A DNA stretch of 64,000 nucleotides from MED-G116 sp038147495. Its GTDB lineage: Bacteria > Pseudomonadota > Alphaproteobacteria > Puniceispirillales > Puniceispirillaceae. Shown here in pieces: positions 9,901 to 17,792 of the stretch. The stretch covers positions 62,001 through 126,000 of the forward strand of contig JAYQTT010000003.1 in the NCBI GenBank assembly GCA_038147495.1, read 5' to 3'. Position 1 is the stretch's first letter; every line of letters starts with the position of its first letter. Under the pieces are notes generated by a model that worked only from the letters and a program-made list of their open reading frames with translations, did not search any database and had not been told where the DNA came from. The position numbers and the translations under genes are program-made.

Positions 9901-10219
9901 TGTCGCCACCGGTGGCACAACGCGCGCACTTCACGAGGCAGGGGTTGAGGCAACACCGATCAACAAGGTCATGGAAGGCCGACCACATGCTGTTGATGCA
10001 ATGCTGTCCGGCGAGATTCAGCTTGTTTTCAACACCGCCAAGGGCGCCGCGGCGATAAAGGATTCGTTTTCGCTGCGCCAGACATCATTGACGAACAATA
10101 TTCCCTATTATACCACCGTGTCGGGAAGCCGTGCCGCAGTTGAGGCCATCAAGGCCATGCAGCAGGGAGACCTTGGCGTGCGCACCTTGCAGGATTATCT
10201 GGCAGACATTACGTCTTGA
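6971..10219 (+). CDS. carB: Carbamoyl-phosphate synthase large subunit
   Basis: Makes carbamoyl phosphate from bicarbonate, ammonia and two ATP in complex with CarA. At 1082 residues it is full length. It starts [20 protein letters not shown]. The two homologous ATP-grasp halves are clear: [17 protein letters not shown] and ATIMTDP in the first; [20 protein letters not shown] and [18 protein letters not shown] in the second. Each half has an EMNPR/EVNPR motif ([28 protein letters not shown]). The C-terminal MGS-like allosteric domain ([14 protein letters not shown], then [13 protein letters not shown]) is where UMP and ornithine act in relatives. No frameshift was seen over 3.2 kb. Confidence 0.98.
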   Translation: [1082 protein letters not shown]

Positions 10220-10365
10220 GCAAGGCGCAAGCCATACCATATAGTAAAAAGCCGTTATTATGGTGCATCATAGCAGCGGCAGAGCAAAACAGGCCAAGGC
10301 CCGGGTCATAAAGGCGCGGGGACTGGTTGTGTTTTGCGTGAACAGAAATTTGATGGACAGGCATC

Positions 10366-10860
10366 ATGGAAAAGATACCGTTTACCCCGCAAGGGCTCGA
10401 AACCATAAAGGCTGAACTGGCGCATCTGAAAAATACCGAGCGTCAGGCGGTGATCAACGCCATCGCCGTTGCGCGTGAGCATGGCGACCTGTCTGAAAAC
10501 GCCGAATACCACGCCGCGCGTGAGCGTCAGTCTTTTATCGAAGGCCGCATTTCCGAGCTGGAGGACGTAACCAGCCGCGCCGAGGTGATCGATGCCAGCA
10601 AGCTGACCGGCGAGACGGTGACATTCGGCACCAGCGTTGGCGTTGCCGATGAGGAAACCGACGAAGAGTCGATCTATCACATTGTCGGGCCGTATGAGGC
10701 CGATATCTCCAAGGGGCTTGTCTCGACATCATCGCCGATTGCGCGCGGCCTGATTGGCAAACGCATGGGCGATTCTGCCGAGGTACACACCCCTGGCGGC
10801 ATCAAAAGCTATGAGATCATCTCGATAGAGCTGTTCGACATGAAAAAGGTCGCGGGCTAG
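10366..10860 (+). CDS. greA: Transcription elongation factor GreA
   Basis: Rescues backtracked RNA polymerase by stimulating cleavage of the nascent RNA 3' end through the secondary channel. The 164-residue protein starts MEKIPFTPQGLETIKAELAH. The N-terminal coiled coil carries ARDHGDLSENAEYHAAR in the form VAREHGDLSENAEYHAARE; the Asp and Glu pair of GDLSENAEY is the catalytic tip. The C-terminal FKBP-like domain ends with SPIARGLIGKRMGD and VHTPGGIKSYEIISI. It lies 146 bp downstream of carB, a frequent arrangement in alphaproteobacteria. It is the last intact gene before the decayed region. Confidence 0.97.
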   Translation: MEKIPFTPQGLETIKAELAHLKNTERQAVINAIAVAREHGDLSENAEYHAARERQSFIEGRISELEDVTSRAEVIDASKLTGETVTFGTSVGVADEETDEESIYHIVGPYEADISKGLVSTSSPIARGLIGKRMGDSAEVHTPGGIKSYEIISIELFDMKKVAG

Positions 10861-11011
10861 CCCCTGCCCCCGAAAATAAAACGCATGGCACGCGCAGTTC
10901 CAGAGATGGAGCTGCGATTCAATTTTTGCCGCCAGTGGCTTCAGGGACACGATCTTAACGAAAAATTAGCGAGTGCCATTTTACCATCCCTGAAATTGAC
11001 AGGAGGAAACT

Positions 11012-11770
11012 ATGGCAAAATGGAATGATCTACCTTGGCGAGAGGATGGTATAAAGCCGCAGAACAATGGCGGGATAAGTGTTTTTTGAATGACGGGTCA
11101 ATTTTTGACTATGGGAACATCTGGACGAGAGAAACATCCTGACATTGAAGGAACGAATTCTGGACGATCCAGACACCAGTGACCAAAATTTCTATGAGAA
11201 GCTGGAGTTGCAGCTTTATCGCGCCCCGAGGGATTCGGTGCTGCTGATGGCCGAACTCATGTGGTTTATCTATCTGCAGGTCGACAGCCAGTGCCAGATT
11301 CTCCGAATATTTGACTATCAACAAAATGGGAGACAAAGCGAAATAAAATTGCCGAAATTTTATCTTGGTGGTGTTCGATTGAAACCGATGTTTCGAGCCC
11401 CAAGCACTTTCCTTGCGATCAGGCCATCTATGTTATTTCAGCGCTTGCGATATATTTTGCCTGTCCTGTTGGACTGGAAACAACTGCCATTAAGCAAACG
11501 ACTAGCATACAAAGATACGAGCAAATGTTTGGGATTTGGCAAATTACAAAGAGATTAGCAAACAATCACCACCATGGAGGTTTTTTCTTTTGTATCCAGA
11601 TGAGTTCAAGAGGATGGTTAGCTCAGACCACAAAAATAATGCGATGGATCATTTCGGGCCAAATTGAACATGGGCACCTCTCAATTTACGGGATCATCAA
11701 TGCTCCAGACTGACAAAGGCAATTTATGAAATTGACTTAAACCGATTTCCAAACGAGATGATTGATTTTA
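11012..11770 (+). pseudogene. Remnant of the N-terminal part of a McrB-like restriction AAA+ ATPase, frameshifted
   Basis: An ATG at 11012 follows a strong AGGAGGAAAC ribosome-binding site, but the frame soon breaks. Pieces in different frames line up with the N-terminal region of McrB-type NTPases: AEQWRDKCFLNDGSIFDYGN, then LDDPDTSDQNFYEKLELQLY and APRDSVLLMAELMW, and further on FLLYPDEFKRMVSSDHK, like the LLFPD.FE.ISS..HK element of that family. One break at about 11132 is repaired by adding a single A to an A-run. The AAA+ motor (Walker A/B) is not present. Base composition is visibly more AT-rich than the flanks, suggesting transfer followed by loss. Confidence 0.6.
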
Positions 11771-12222
11771 TTTAGAATAAGGACTCATGTCAATGGACAT
11801 TGGAAATACATGCCGAGATGGGAACGCTGCTCTGGAAACTCGGACATCGGCAAGCCACTTGCCTCATTCGCGAAGAAAAAAGTAGCCCGATATTGAGTCA
11901 AATTCCGTTAAGCCTCGAAGAAATAGAGGAAAAGAAACCGGCTTCAGCGCACCATTAAAAGACTTCAAACCCATTAGCCCTGAACGCAGCTAACCCTTCG
12001 AAAATGCCGCGTAGATTAAAACATGGCGCTTTAATCTGAATTAGGAACCATCAGAAACATATCAAAAATTGGTCGCCAACGCAAGTTCACAAAAAACCTT
12101 TATCTGATGGGCTGACAATCAATGGCATAGATGATCTGGCGCAAAACCGATTTTGCCGCTGGCCATCAGTAGAAGATTTCAGGGGCTGAATGCGGATTTG
12201 AATAATAACCGCCTCGCCGCCC
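11771..12222. other. Stretch without a recognisable gene
   Basis: About 450 bp with stops in all frames and no coding frame I can assign. It is AT-rich on its left side, like the adjacent McrB relic, and returns to the local GC level near 12200. No repeat, RNA gene or insertion-sequence end was seen. Confidence 0.5.
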
Positions 12223-12708
12223 CTACCCCTCAACGCCGTCGATCGGCACGCCGGGCAGGCGCTTTGCCGAGCGGATGGCAAGCGCTGTTTTCACATGGCT
12301 GACATTCGGCGCGGGGTGAGCTTGCTGGTCAAAAACTTCTGAAAATCATCCCAGTCATGCGCCACGATCTTTAGCAGAAAATCCGTCTCGCCCATCAGCA
12401 TGTGGCATTCACGCACCTGCGGCCGGGCGCTGACCATCTTCAAATTCTGAAGGTCGGCCTCGGCCTGACTGGTCAACCCGACAAAGGCAAAGACATTGAC
12501 CGAATAGCCAAGCGCATCAGCGTCAATTTCGGCGTGATAGCCGCGGATGATGCCTGCCTCCTCAGCACCCGCACGCGCCGCAGGCATGGCGGCGCCAGAT
12601 ACCGGCCCGCTTGGCCAGATCGACATTGGTGATCCGACCATCTTCCTGCAGATCGTGCAGAATTTGTCTGTCCACACCATCCAGTTTCATTTTTCCAGAA
12701 TTAGCCAT
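12223..12708 (-). pseudogene. Lrp/AsnC family transcriptional regulator, broken by three frameshifts
   Basis: From the ATG at 12708 the frame gives MANSGKMKLDGVDRQILHDL, then QEDGRITNVDLAKRAGI, the classic AsnC winged-helix start. A missing base near 12595 and a second near 12570 shift the frame and back, spoiling the SAPPCLRRVRALEEAG element. The effector-binding RAM domain is readable: GYHAEIDADALGYSVNVFAF, then VRECHMLMGETDFLLKIVAH. A third lost base near 12310 shifts the end, where AIRSAKRLPGVPIDG and a TAG at 12223 appear in another frame. With those three repairs it would be a normal-length regulator of about 160 residues. Confidence 0.8.
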
Positions 12709-12804
12709 TGTTCCCGGCATCCACTCGACCGCGGCGCCAATGGCACCGCCTTTGCATGAAGGACGCTAGATCAGGGCATATCGCCTTTGCCACAACCCTG
12801 CTTT

Positions 12805-13305
12805 GCGTTTGCGCGATGATAGAACGCGAAGATAGATCAAGGCAAGGTGATTTGCGTAATATTATTGCGCGTGCAAGCAAGCGCGATTAAACATAGTTAT
12901 TGAGGAGCAATCAGCTTGCGTGGGCCGATCACGTCCACAAACCTTGCAAATTCACACATCCCGGGTAGTGGCGCAGGAGGCCGCCTGAATATGGCAACAC
13001 GGGTCAAACCGAACGACAGCAAAGCCGAAAAGGCGCAAGGCCTGCGCCTGTGGGCACTCAGCGATGGCACATCGGGCATGCATGCACAATGCGTGGCGAT
13101 GGCCAATGCGGTAAAACGCCATCGCGCCGACGCCTCAATCGCCGAATTCAAGCTGTCGCCACATCCGCTACTCCGCGCCCTGCCGTGGCTTGGTGCATGG
13201 CTTGCCGATCCTGCCACTCTATGCGGCGAACACATCGGATACGGGGGCGGGTGGTGCCACCACCGCGCCGCCGCACAAGGCGAATTTCCGATATTCTGAT
13301 CACCT
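12805..13305. repeat. Long direct repeat, copy 1 (start region of the ELM1-like gene)
   Basis: This stretch recurs, with substitutions and many small indels, at about 14062-14590 in the same direction. The match is nearly perfect over the first 330 bases, from GCGTTTGCGCGATGATAGAA through the upstream region and the ribosome-binding site of the ELM1-like gene. It fades later, although GTGGTGCCACC and the TTCTGATCA-type end are still alignable. It looks like an old tandem or segmental duplication, not an insertion element: no terminal inverted repeats or transposase were seen. Confidence 0.8.
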
Positions 13306-14060
13306 GTGGGCGGCGTGTTGCCGGACTTGGTCTGGCGCTGTGCCGCCGCGCCCGCAAAGCCGGTGTGCAAACACAGCATGTGCATTTGCAAGACCCGCGA
13401 CTATCGCCATCACTGTTTGATGCTTTGGTCGTGCCGCAGCATGATCCAGCGCGCGGACCAAATGTCATCACATCACAGGTGCGCTGAACCGCCCTGACAC
13501 CCGATATGTTGCGCCGCAAATGATGGATCTGCCATCGCGCTGGCTGGTTCGTGATACCACACCGACAGTGGTTGTCATGCTTGGCGGGGACAACCGCCGC
13601 TATAAAATCAGCGCGGCAATGATGGACCGGCTAGCACAGCAGTTACAGACATTTGCCGCCAGCGAGTCGATGCGCATTGTTCTGTTGGCATCACAGCGAA
13701 GCCCTGACGGCCTTGTTAAGCGGCTTTCAACGGCGCTCGCGGACAGCGTTGTCATGCTTGTCGCGCCGGATGAGCCAAACCCCTATCCGGGGATCCATGG
13801 CCTTGCCGATGCGGTGATCGTGACATCGGACTCGGTGAATATGGCAAAGTGAGGCAACAATCACTGGAAAACCGGTTCTGATTGCCAGCTGGCGAGAGCC
13901 GAACGCGGCCAGCCCCACAGGTGAAAAAGGCCGCATCGCCGCCTTCCATCAGAATATGATGGCGGCGCATACCGCACCTCTTGGCACCGAACTGCGCGCA
14001 AACGCTTTACCGCGCTTGATGAAATGGACAATATCTGCACCCGCCTGCTGGGTATTTTGG
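12991..14060 (+). pseudogene. ELM1-family protein (COG3660/DUF1022, putative glycosyltransferase fold), frameshifted
   Basis: The ATG at 12991 follows GCAGGAGGCC. Frame one reads LRLWALSDGTSGMHAQCVAM, then AKR-type helices to LPWLGAWLADPA. It breaks near 13290 and continues in another frame as ITCGRRVAGLGLALCRRARK and VHLQDPRLSPSLFDALVV, then PQHDPARGPNV. A further shift leads to VVVMLGGDNRRYKISAAMMD and VIVTSDSVNMAK. After a stop at 13850 the third frame gives TGKPVLIASWREPNAASPTG. CGRR, H.QDPR, P.HD...GPNV, GG.N..Y and (T)xDS.NM are the ordered motifs of the ELM1 family. At least three frameshifts and one stop make it non-functional as read. Confidence 0.75.
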
Positions 14061-14061
14061 G

Positions 14062-14590
14062 GCGTTTGCGCGATGATAGAACGCTAAGATAGATCAAGGC
14101 AAAGGTGATTTGCGTAATATTATTGCGCGTGTAAGCAAGCGCGATTAAACATAGTTATTGAGGAGCAATCAGCTTGCGTGGGCCGATCACGTCCACAAAC
14201 CTTGCAAATTCACACATCCCGGGTAGTGGCGCAGGAGGCCGCCTGAATCTGGAACACGGGTCAAACCGAACCACAGCAAAGCCGAAAAGGCGCAAGGCCT
14301 GCGCCTGTGGGCACTCAGCGATGGCACATCGGGCAATGCATCGCCGCCAATGCGTGGCGATGGCAAAATGCGATGTGTTAAAACGCCATCGCGCCGACGC
14401 CATTTTCAATCGCACAAATCATCAGCTGTCGCCTGAAATCCGCATACCCGCGCCCTGCCGTGGCTGACGCATGGCTATACGATCCTGCCACTCATGCGGC
14501 TAAACGTCGGATAACTTTCCAGGGTGGTGCCACCCCCATCGCCGCCGGCATTCAGGCGAATTGATGTGGGTTTTTCATTCTGATCAGCCT
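14062..14590 (+). repeat. Long direct repeat, copy 2 (truncated, more decayed ELM1-like start)
   Basis: This is a degenerate second copy of 12805-13305. The upstream sequence (regulatory region and AGGAG site) is almost the same as in copy 1. The coding part differs by one- to ten-base indels that destroy the frame within the first 20 codons: the ATG of copy 1 has lost its A and T context, and LRLWALSDG survives only as a shifted frame. Nothing after the GGTGCC region matches the rest of the ELM1 gene, so the copy covers only the first quarter. A scrap near 14975 (CTGGCTGGTTCGTGA) also occurs in the ELM1 pseudogene at about 13540. Confidence 0.75.
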
Positions 14591-14880
14591 AAATCTGCTG
14601 GCAAGCTGTTGCCGAAACTTGCCGATGTGCTCTGAGATTGCTCTTGGCATGCCTTCCATCCGCGCCATCCAGAATACGCAGCGCGTGTCGGGCAACAAAG
14701 CGCCACGTCCGGTAAGCTGGAGGCCATTTTGCGGACAAAGAGTGAAACCCCAAGATGCGTCTCCAACGCCGGATCTGCTGACTGACGGCACTCTGGGTCA
14801 ATTCTTCAGCAGCAGTTTGAAATCCAGCGCGCGGACTCAAAGGTTCGCAAACCGTTCACATGGCGGCAATTGGCGCATTT
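14575..14880 (-). pseudogene. Remnant of a LysR-family regulator DNA-binding domain
   Basis: Minus-strand pieces in three frames together spell a LysR helix-turn-helix: GFQTAAEELTQSAVSQQIR, then HLGVSLFVRKM in a second frame and LQLTGRGALLPDT in a third. They match the family order SF..AAEEL..TQSAVS.QI..LE..LGV.LF.R....LT.AG..LLP. The effector-binding half is absent. Several indels separate the pieces, so it is a dead fragment. Confidence 0.65.
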
Positions 14881-14899
14881 GCCCCCTTCTCTCAAGTTC

Positions 14900-15296
14900 A
14901 AGGCTTTAAACTAATTTAACTGAATTTGCGCCGCCATTTGAAAGAAATGGAGCTTGCTCTGGCGTTCAATTCTCTGGCTGGTTCGTGAATACCGCAAACC
15001 ACGGCGTGTTGCCAATTTTTTCTGCTATTGAATTTTGGATCAAGTCTCCTTTCTTTGAGTTAATCAGCGCAAGGCAAATTTGATGGAAGTGCAGGTAGCG
15101 CAGGCAACATGGTTACAAAACACCCTTCCAGAGCCGCCAGTACGATGCTCGCCTGCGCAAGATGCAGCTTCTGAAGCATGATCCAGCGGCAAAAATGCAG
15201 AAAATGCGCCACTTCGTCTGGCTGAAAGGACGTCATCAAGACGTCTGTTTCATGATGCGGCGCATTCCAAAAGCCGAAGGCGCCAGCAAAGAACGA
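14900..15296. other. Unassigned stretch in the decayed island
   Basis: About 400 bp without an intact gene. A plus-strand frame from about 15115 to 15314 is open and reads in a protein-like way (YDARLRKMQLLKHDPAAKMQ, then FVWLKGRHQDVCFMMRRIPK), but has no good start. I do not recognise it. It may be one more relic. Confidence 0.35.
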
Positions 15297-16144
15297 TTAA
15301 ACCCCAAAGGCTTTGAAAGATGAGTTGGATGAGTCCAACCTGTGCAAACCGGGATCTTTCGCCAAAGATTTGCCATGGTGCGGTGATCGTGACATCGCTA
15401 CTCGGTGACCGATAATCGCGCCGACTGCAAAAAGCAGTTCAACAAGGGCATATGGAAAACCTCGTCCTACAAATGATTGCCGAGATGATGACGGTGTATA
15501 AAATAGCCGACATAGGGCAGGCAGCCCGATCAAGGTGAACAATGCGGGCCGCATCATCGCCGCCTTCCAGTTATCAGAGCATGAATGGGGCGCGACTGTA
15601 TTCTTCTCTTTGCTTTGCTTTGCTGGATGCACATCAGGCTTCCTGCTGCGCACAGACAAATGATATTAACCGCGCAAGACTGCCAAGGCCAAAATGATCA
15701 ACGATCATAATGGCATTTTGGTGACCACAGCTTAACCTGATTTTCAATTTCCAGACAGCATTTTGGCAAATGAGCCGTCGTCAAACAACTCTTTGACGAA
15801 TGCTGAGAATATTCACCGCATAGAATGCTCCCAGAATGTAATATGGGATCAAAGTTGTCGTTAAATCCTTTTGCCAAAATGGTGATTTCACGGCCAAACA
15901 GTTCACAAAACCAACCTAATCAGTACCATCAACGCTTTTCGCGGAAGGCATCAGTCACCGGACCGACCAGTGGCATAATATAAAAAGGCCAAAATTGACG
16001 GCCGTTGCCAGACCGCCATAGAACGACCTCTTCTGCACCAAGAGCCATGGCACGGCGATTGGCGATGCCGGTACCTACCGAGGCGATTGCATTCGAAAAT
16101 AGCAGCAGCAGAAGGTGCGATTCATCATCACAACCCACGGGCAC
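15297..16144 (-). pseudogene. Remnant of a major facilitator superfamily (MFS) transporter
   Basis: Near 16130 the minus strand reads LLLLLFSNAIASVGTGIANR, then in a shifted frame PWLL-type and GGLATAVNFG-type residues, and MPLVGPVTDAFREKR. This fits the first two membrane helices and the R-K-rich loop of an MFS exporter. About 500 bp downstream another frame gives ALFTLIGLPALCRLFYTP and YALVELLFAVGAIIG, resembling the start of the second six-helix half. The DNA between them has stops and no helix-rich frame. Many indels mean no transporter is made. Confidence 0.6.
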
Positions 16145-16183
16145 CGTTCAACTTGTGCAAAATCACAACATGAAGGCAATGTT

Positions 16184-16530
16184 TCACTGAACGCGTGTCG
16201 ACTGGTTTTCGTCCAGTGCCGCTCTGGCCGCCCCTGAGAACGTCCGAATGCTCAATGTCAACGTCAGGTCGCTCAGGATGTCGGATATTTCAGGATCAGG
16301 ATAATTCAACGGTTGCAGGGATGGCCCAAGGCCAAGCTTGTTCGCTGCTTCAAACCGATGATGCCCGTCAAGAATGATGCCTGTATGACGGTCAACAATG
16401 GTTGGTGTCGTCCACGCACCTTTGGAACTAATTGCTTGGACATGACCAGCATGCGCGTGATCATGGTGAGGTCGCAAACCTGGGTGAGTAAAGCGATATC
16501 TTTGAATTTTTGAGTGGTAGTTGATGACAT
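16184..16530 (-). pseudogene. ParB-like (SbnI/Spo0J-type) nuclease-fold protein, decayed
   Basis: An ATG at 16530 follows GGGGAGATC and starts MSSTTTQKFKDIALLTQVCD. One frameshift later another frame gives LRPHHDHAHAGHVQAISSKG, then WTTPTIVDRHTGIILDGHHR and FEAANKLGLG. The P(T/I)IVDR.TGIILDGHHRFEA element is the ParB/Srx-like nucleotide-binding motif shared with SbnI-type kinases. The C-terminal part is scrambled by further indels. The domain stands alone with no parA beside it, so a partition role is not supported. It was probably a metabolic or regulatory ParB-domain protein of about 120 residues. Confidence 0.6.
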
Positions 16531-16700
16531 GATGATCTCCCCTGTGTTTTCGGGGAGAAGTGTCAGATATGACGCCCACAATCAGCAAAACATCTTGTCT
16601 AATGTCAGGTGTAGAAAAACTAATGCGCGCAACGCCATTGGGCCGACCAGCATGAATGCTGGCGACCAAGACCGGTTAACGCTGTGGGCTGTGACTTCCT

Positions 16701-17678
16701 CTAATAATAAAGTTCGCGCGGGTCGGTGATCCCGAGATTTGCGTAGAGATGCTCAACCTGTTCGCGATAGCCGTTGAAAATCTGGGTTGGCACACGCTGG
16801 CCGGTACCAAGAAGCCGCTCGGTGCGTTGTGGCCAGCGGGGGTGTGGAATCCCCGGATTTACATTCGCCCAAAACCCATATTCATTGCCCGCCAACTGCT
16901 CCCAGAAAGACACCGGGCGCTGGTCGGTAAAGGTAAAGCGGACAATCGATTTGATCGCCTTGAAACCATATTTCCACGGCGTCACCAGCCGGATTGGTGC
17001 ACCGTTCTGGTTCGGCAACGGCTTGCCGTAAATGCCGGTAGCCAGAAAGGCCAGCTCATTTTGTGCCTCTTCAATGGTCAACCCCTCGACATAGGGCCAT
17101 GGGTACCAGCCCTGTTTCTGACCGGGGGCGACATCCGGGTCCATAAATGTTTCCATTCGCAGATATTTGGCTTCGGGCTTTGGGTTTGCGACTTTCATCA
17201 AATTTGCCAGCGGAACCCCGGACCAGGGCACAGCCATTGACCACGCCTCTACACAGCGATGTCTGTAAAGCCGCTCCTCAAAGCCGCCCATGCGGCTGAC
17301 AAGATCGGCGGCATCGAGGGTAATCTCCTCTTCCACAAGACCATCAATCGTCACCGCCCATGGGTCATTACTCATCTTGCGGGTCTTTTTCCAGATATTC
17401 TTTGACGATCCAAATTCATAAAAATTTGTGTAGGTCGTTGCCTCTTCTTCATCGGTGATCGCACGGTCAAGTTGATAGGCATCGTTCCGCGGAAACGGAT
17501 AACCGCCAATCGCCGCCAGCGCCGACCCTGCCAAGAGGCCATTGCCGGCCAGCGCCGCACCAAGGCCAAGGCCGGTAAAGCCTGCGGCTTTCAGCCATTC
17601 GCGGCGGCTCATATAGACATGTTCGGGTGTCGCTGCGCTCTCCGGCAATTCCCAGGCGCGTCTGGTCTTGATCAGCAT
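16701..17678 (-). CDS. msrP: Protein-methionine-sulfoxide reductase catalytic subunit MsrP (YedY-type molybdoenzyme)
   Basis: Periplasmic molybdopterin enzyme that repairs oxidised methionines in envelope proteins. The 325-residue protein starts MLIKTRRAWELPESAATPEH. A Tat signal follows (SRREWLKAAGFTGLGLGAA, ending in AGSALAA), fitting export of a folded cofactor protein. The sulfite-oxidase fold shows RHRCVEAWSMAVPWSGVPL with Cys142 as the expected molybdenum ligand, then PLPNQNGAPIRLVTPWKYGF. The C-terminus, YANLGITDPRELYY, is typical of MsrP. The membrane haem partner MsrQ, usually next door, is not in this window. Moco genes lie 7-10 kb away. Confidence 0.95.
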   Translation of the reverse strand: MLIKTRRAWELPESAATPEHVYMSRREWLKAAGFTGLGLGAALAGNGLLAGSALAAIGGYPFPRNDAYQLDRAITDEEEATTYTNFYEFGSSKNIWKKTRKMSNDPWAVTIDGLVEEEITLDAADLVSRMGGFEERLYRHRCVEAWSMAVPWSGVPLANLMKVANPKPEAKYLRMETFMDPDVAPGQKQGWYPWPYVEGLTIEEAQNELAFLATGIYGKPLPNQNGAPIRLVTPWKYGFKAIKSIVRFTFTDQRPVSFWEQLAGNEYGFWANVNPGIPHPRWPQRTERLLGTGQRVPTQIFNGYREQVEHLYANLGITDPRELYY

Positions 17679-17792
17679 TCCAGCCTTCCTTTCCGGCGCG
17701 TTGCGGCGCCGCGCTAAATCCGGTCACAACACAAGAATAATCCCACACTCGGCAAAGCCTGCAAGTCCATTGTGGCATTTATGCGGCAAGCA

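Noticed and set aside
8483..9988. Long 501-codon open frame antisense to carB
   Set aside because: It lies wholly inside carB on the opposite strand and mirrors its codon bias; no domain signature. A shadow frame.
12805..14590. Insertion sequence or CRISPR array as explanation of the repeat
   Set aside because: Two long copies only, no terminal inverted repeats, no transposase, and no short regular repeat-spacer pattern.
16184..16530. A ParB partition gene near a replication origin
   Set aside because: The ParB-like domain is of the small SbnI/Srx type, lacks parA beside it and is broken, so it says nothing about an origin.
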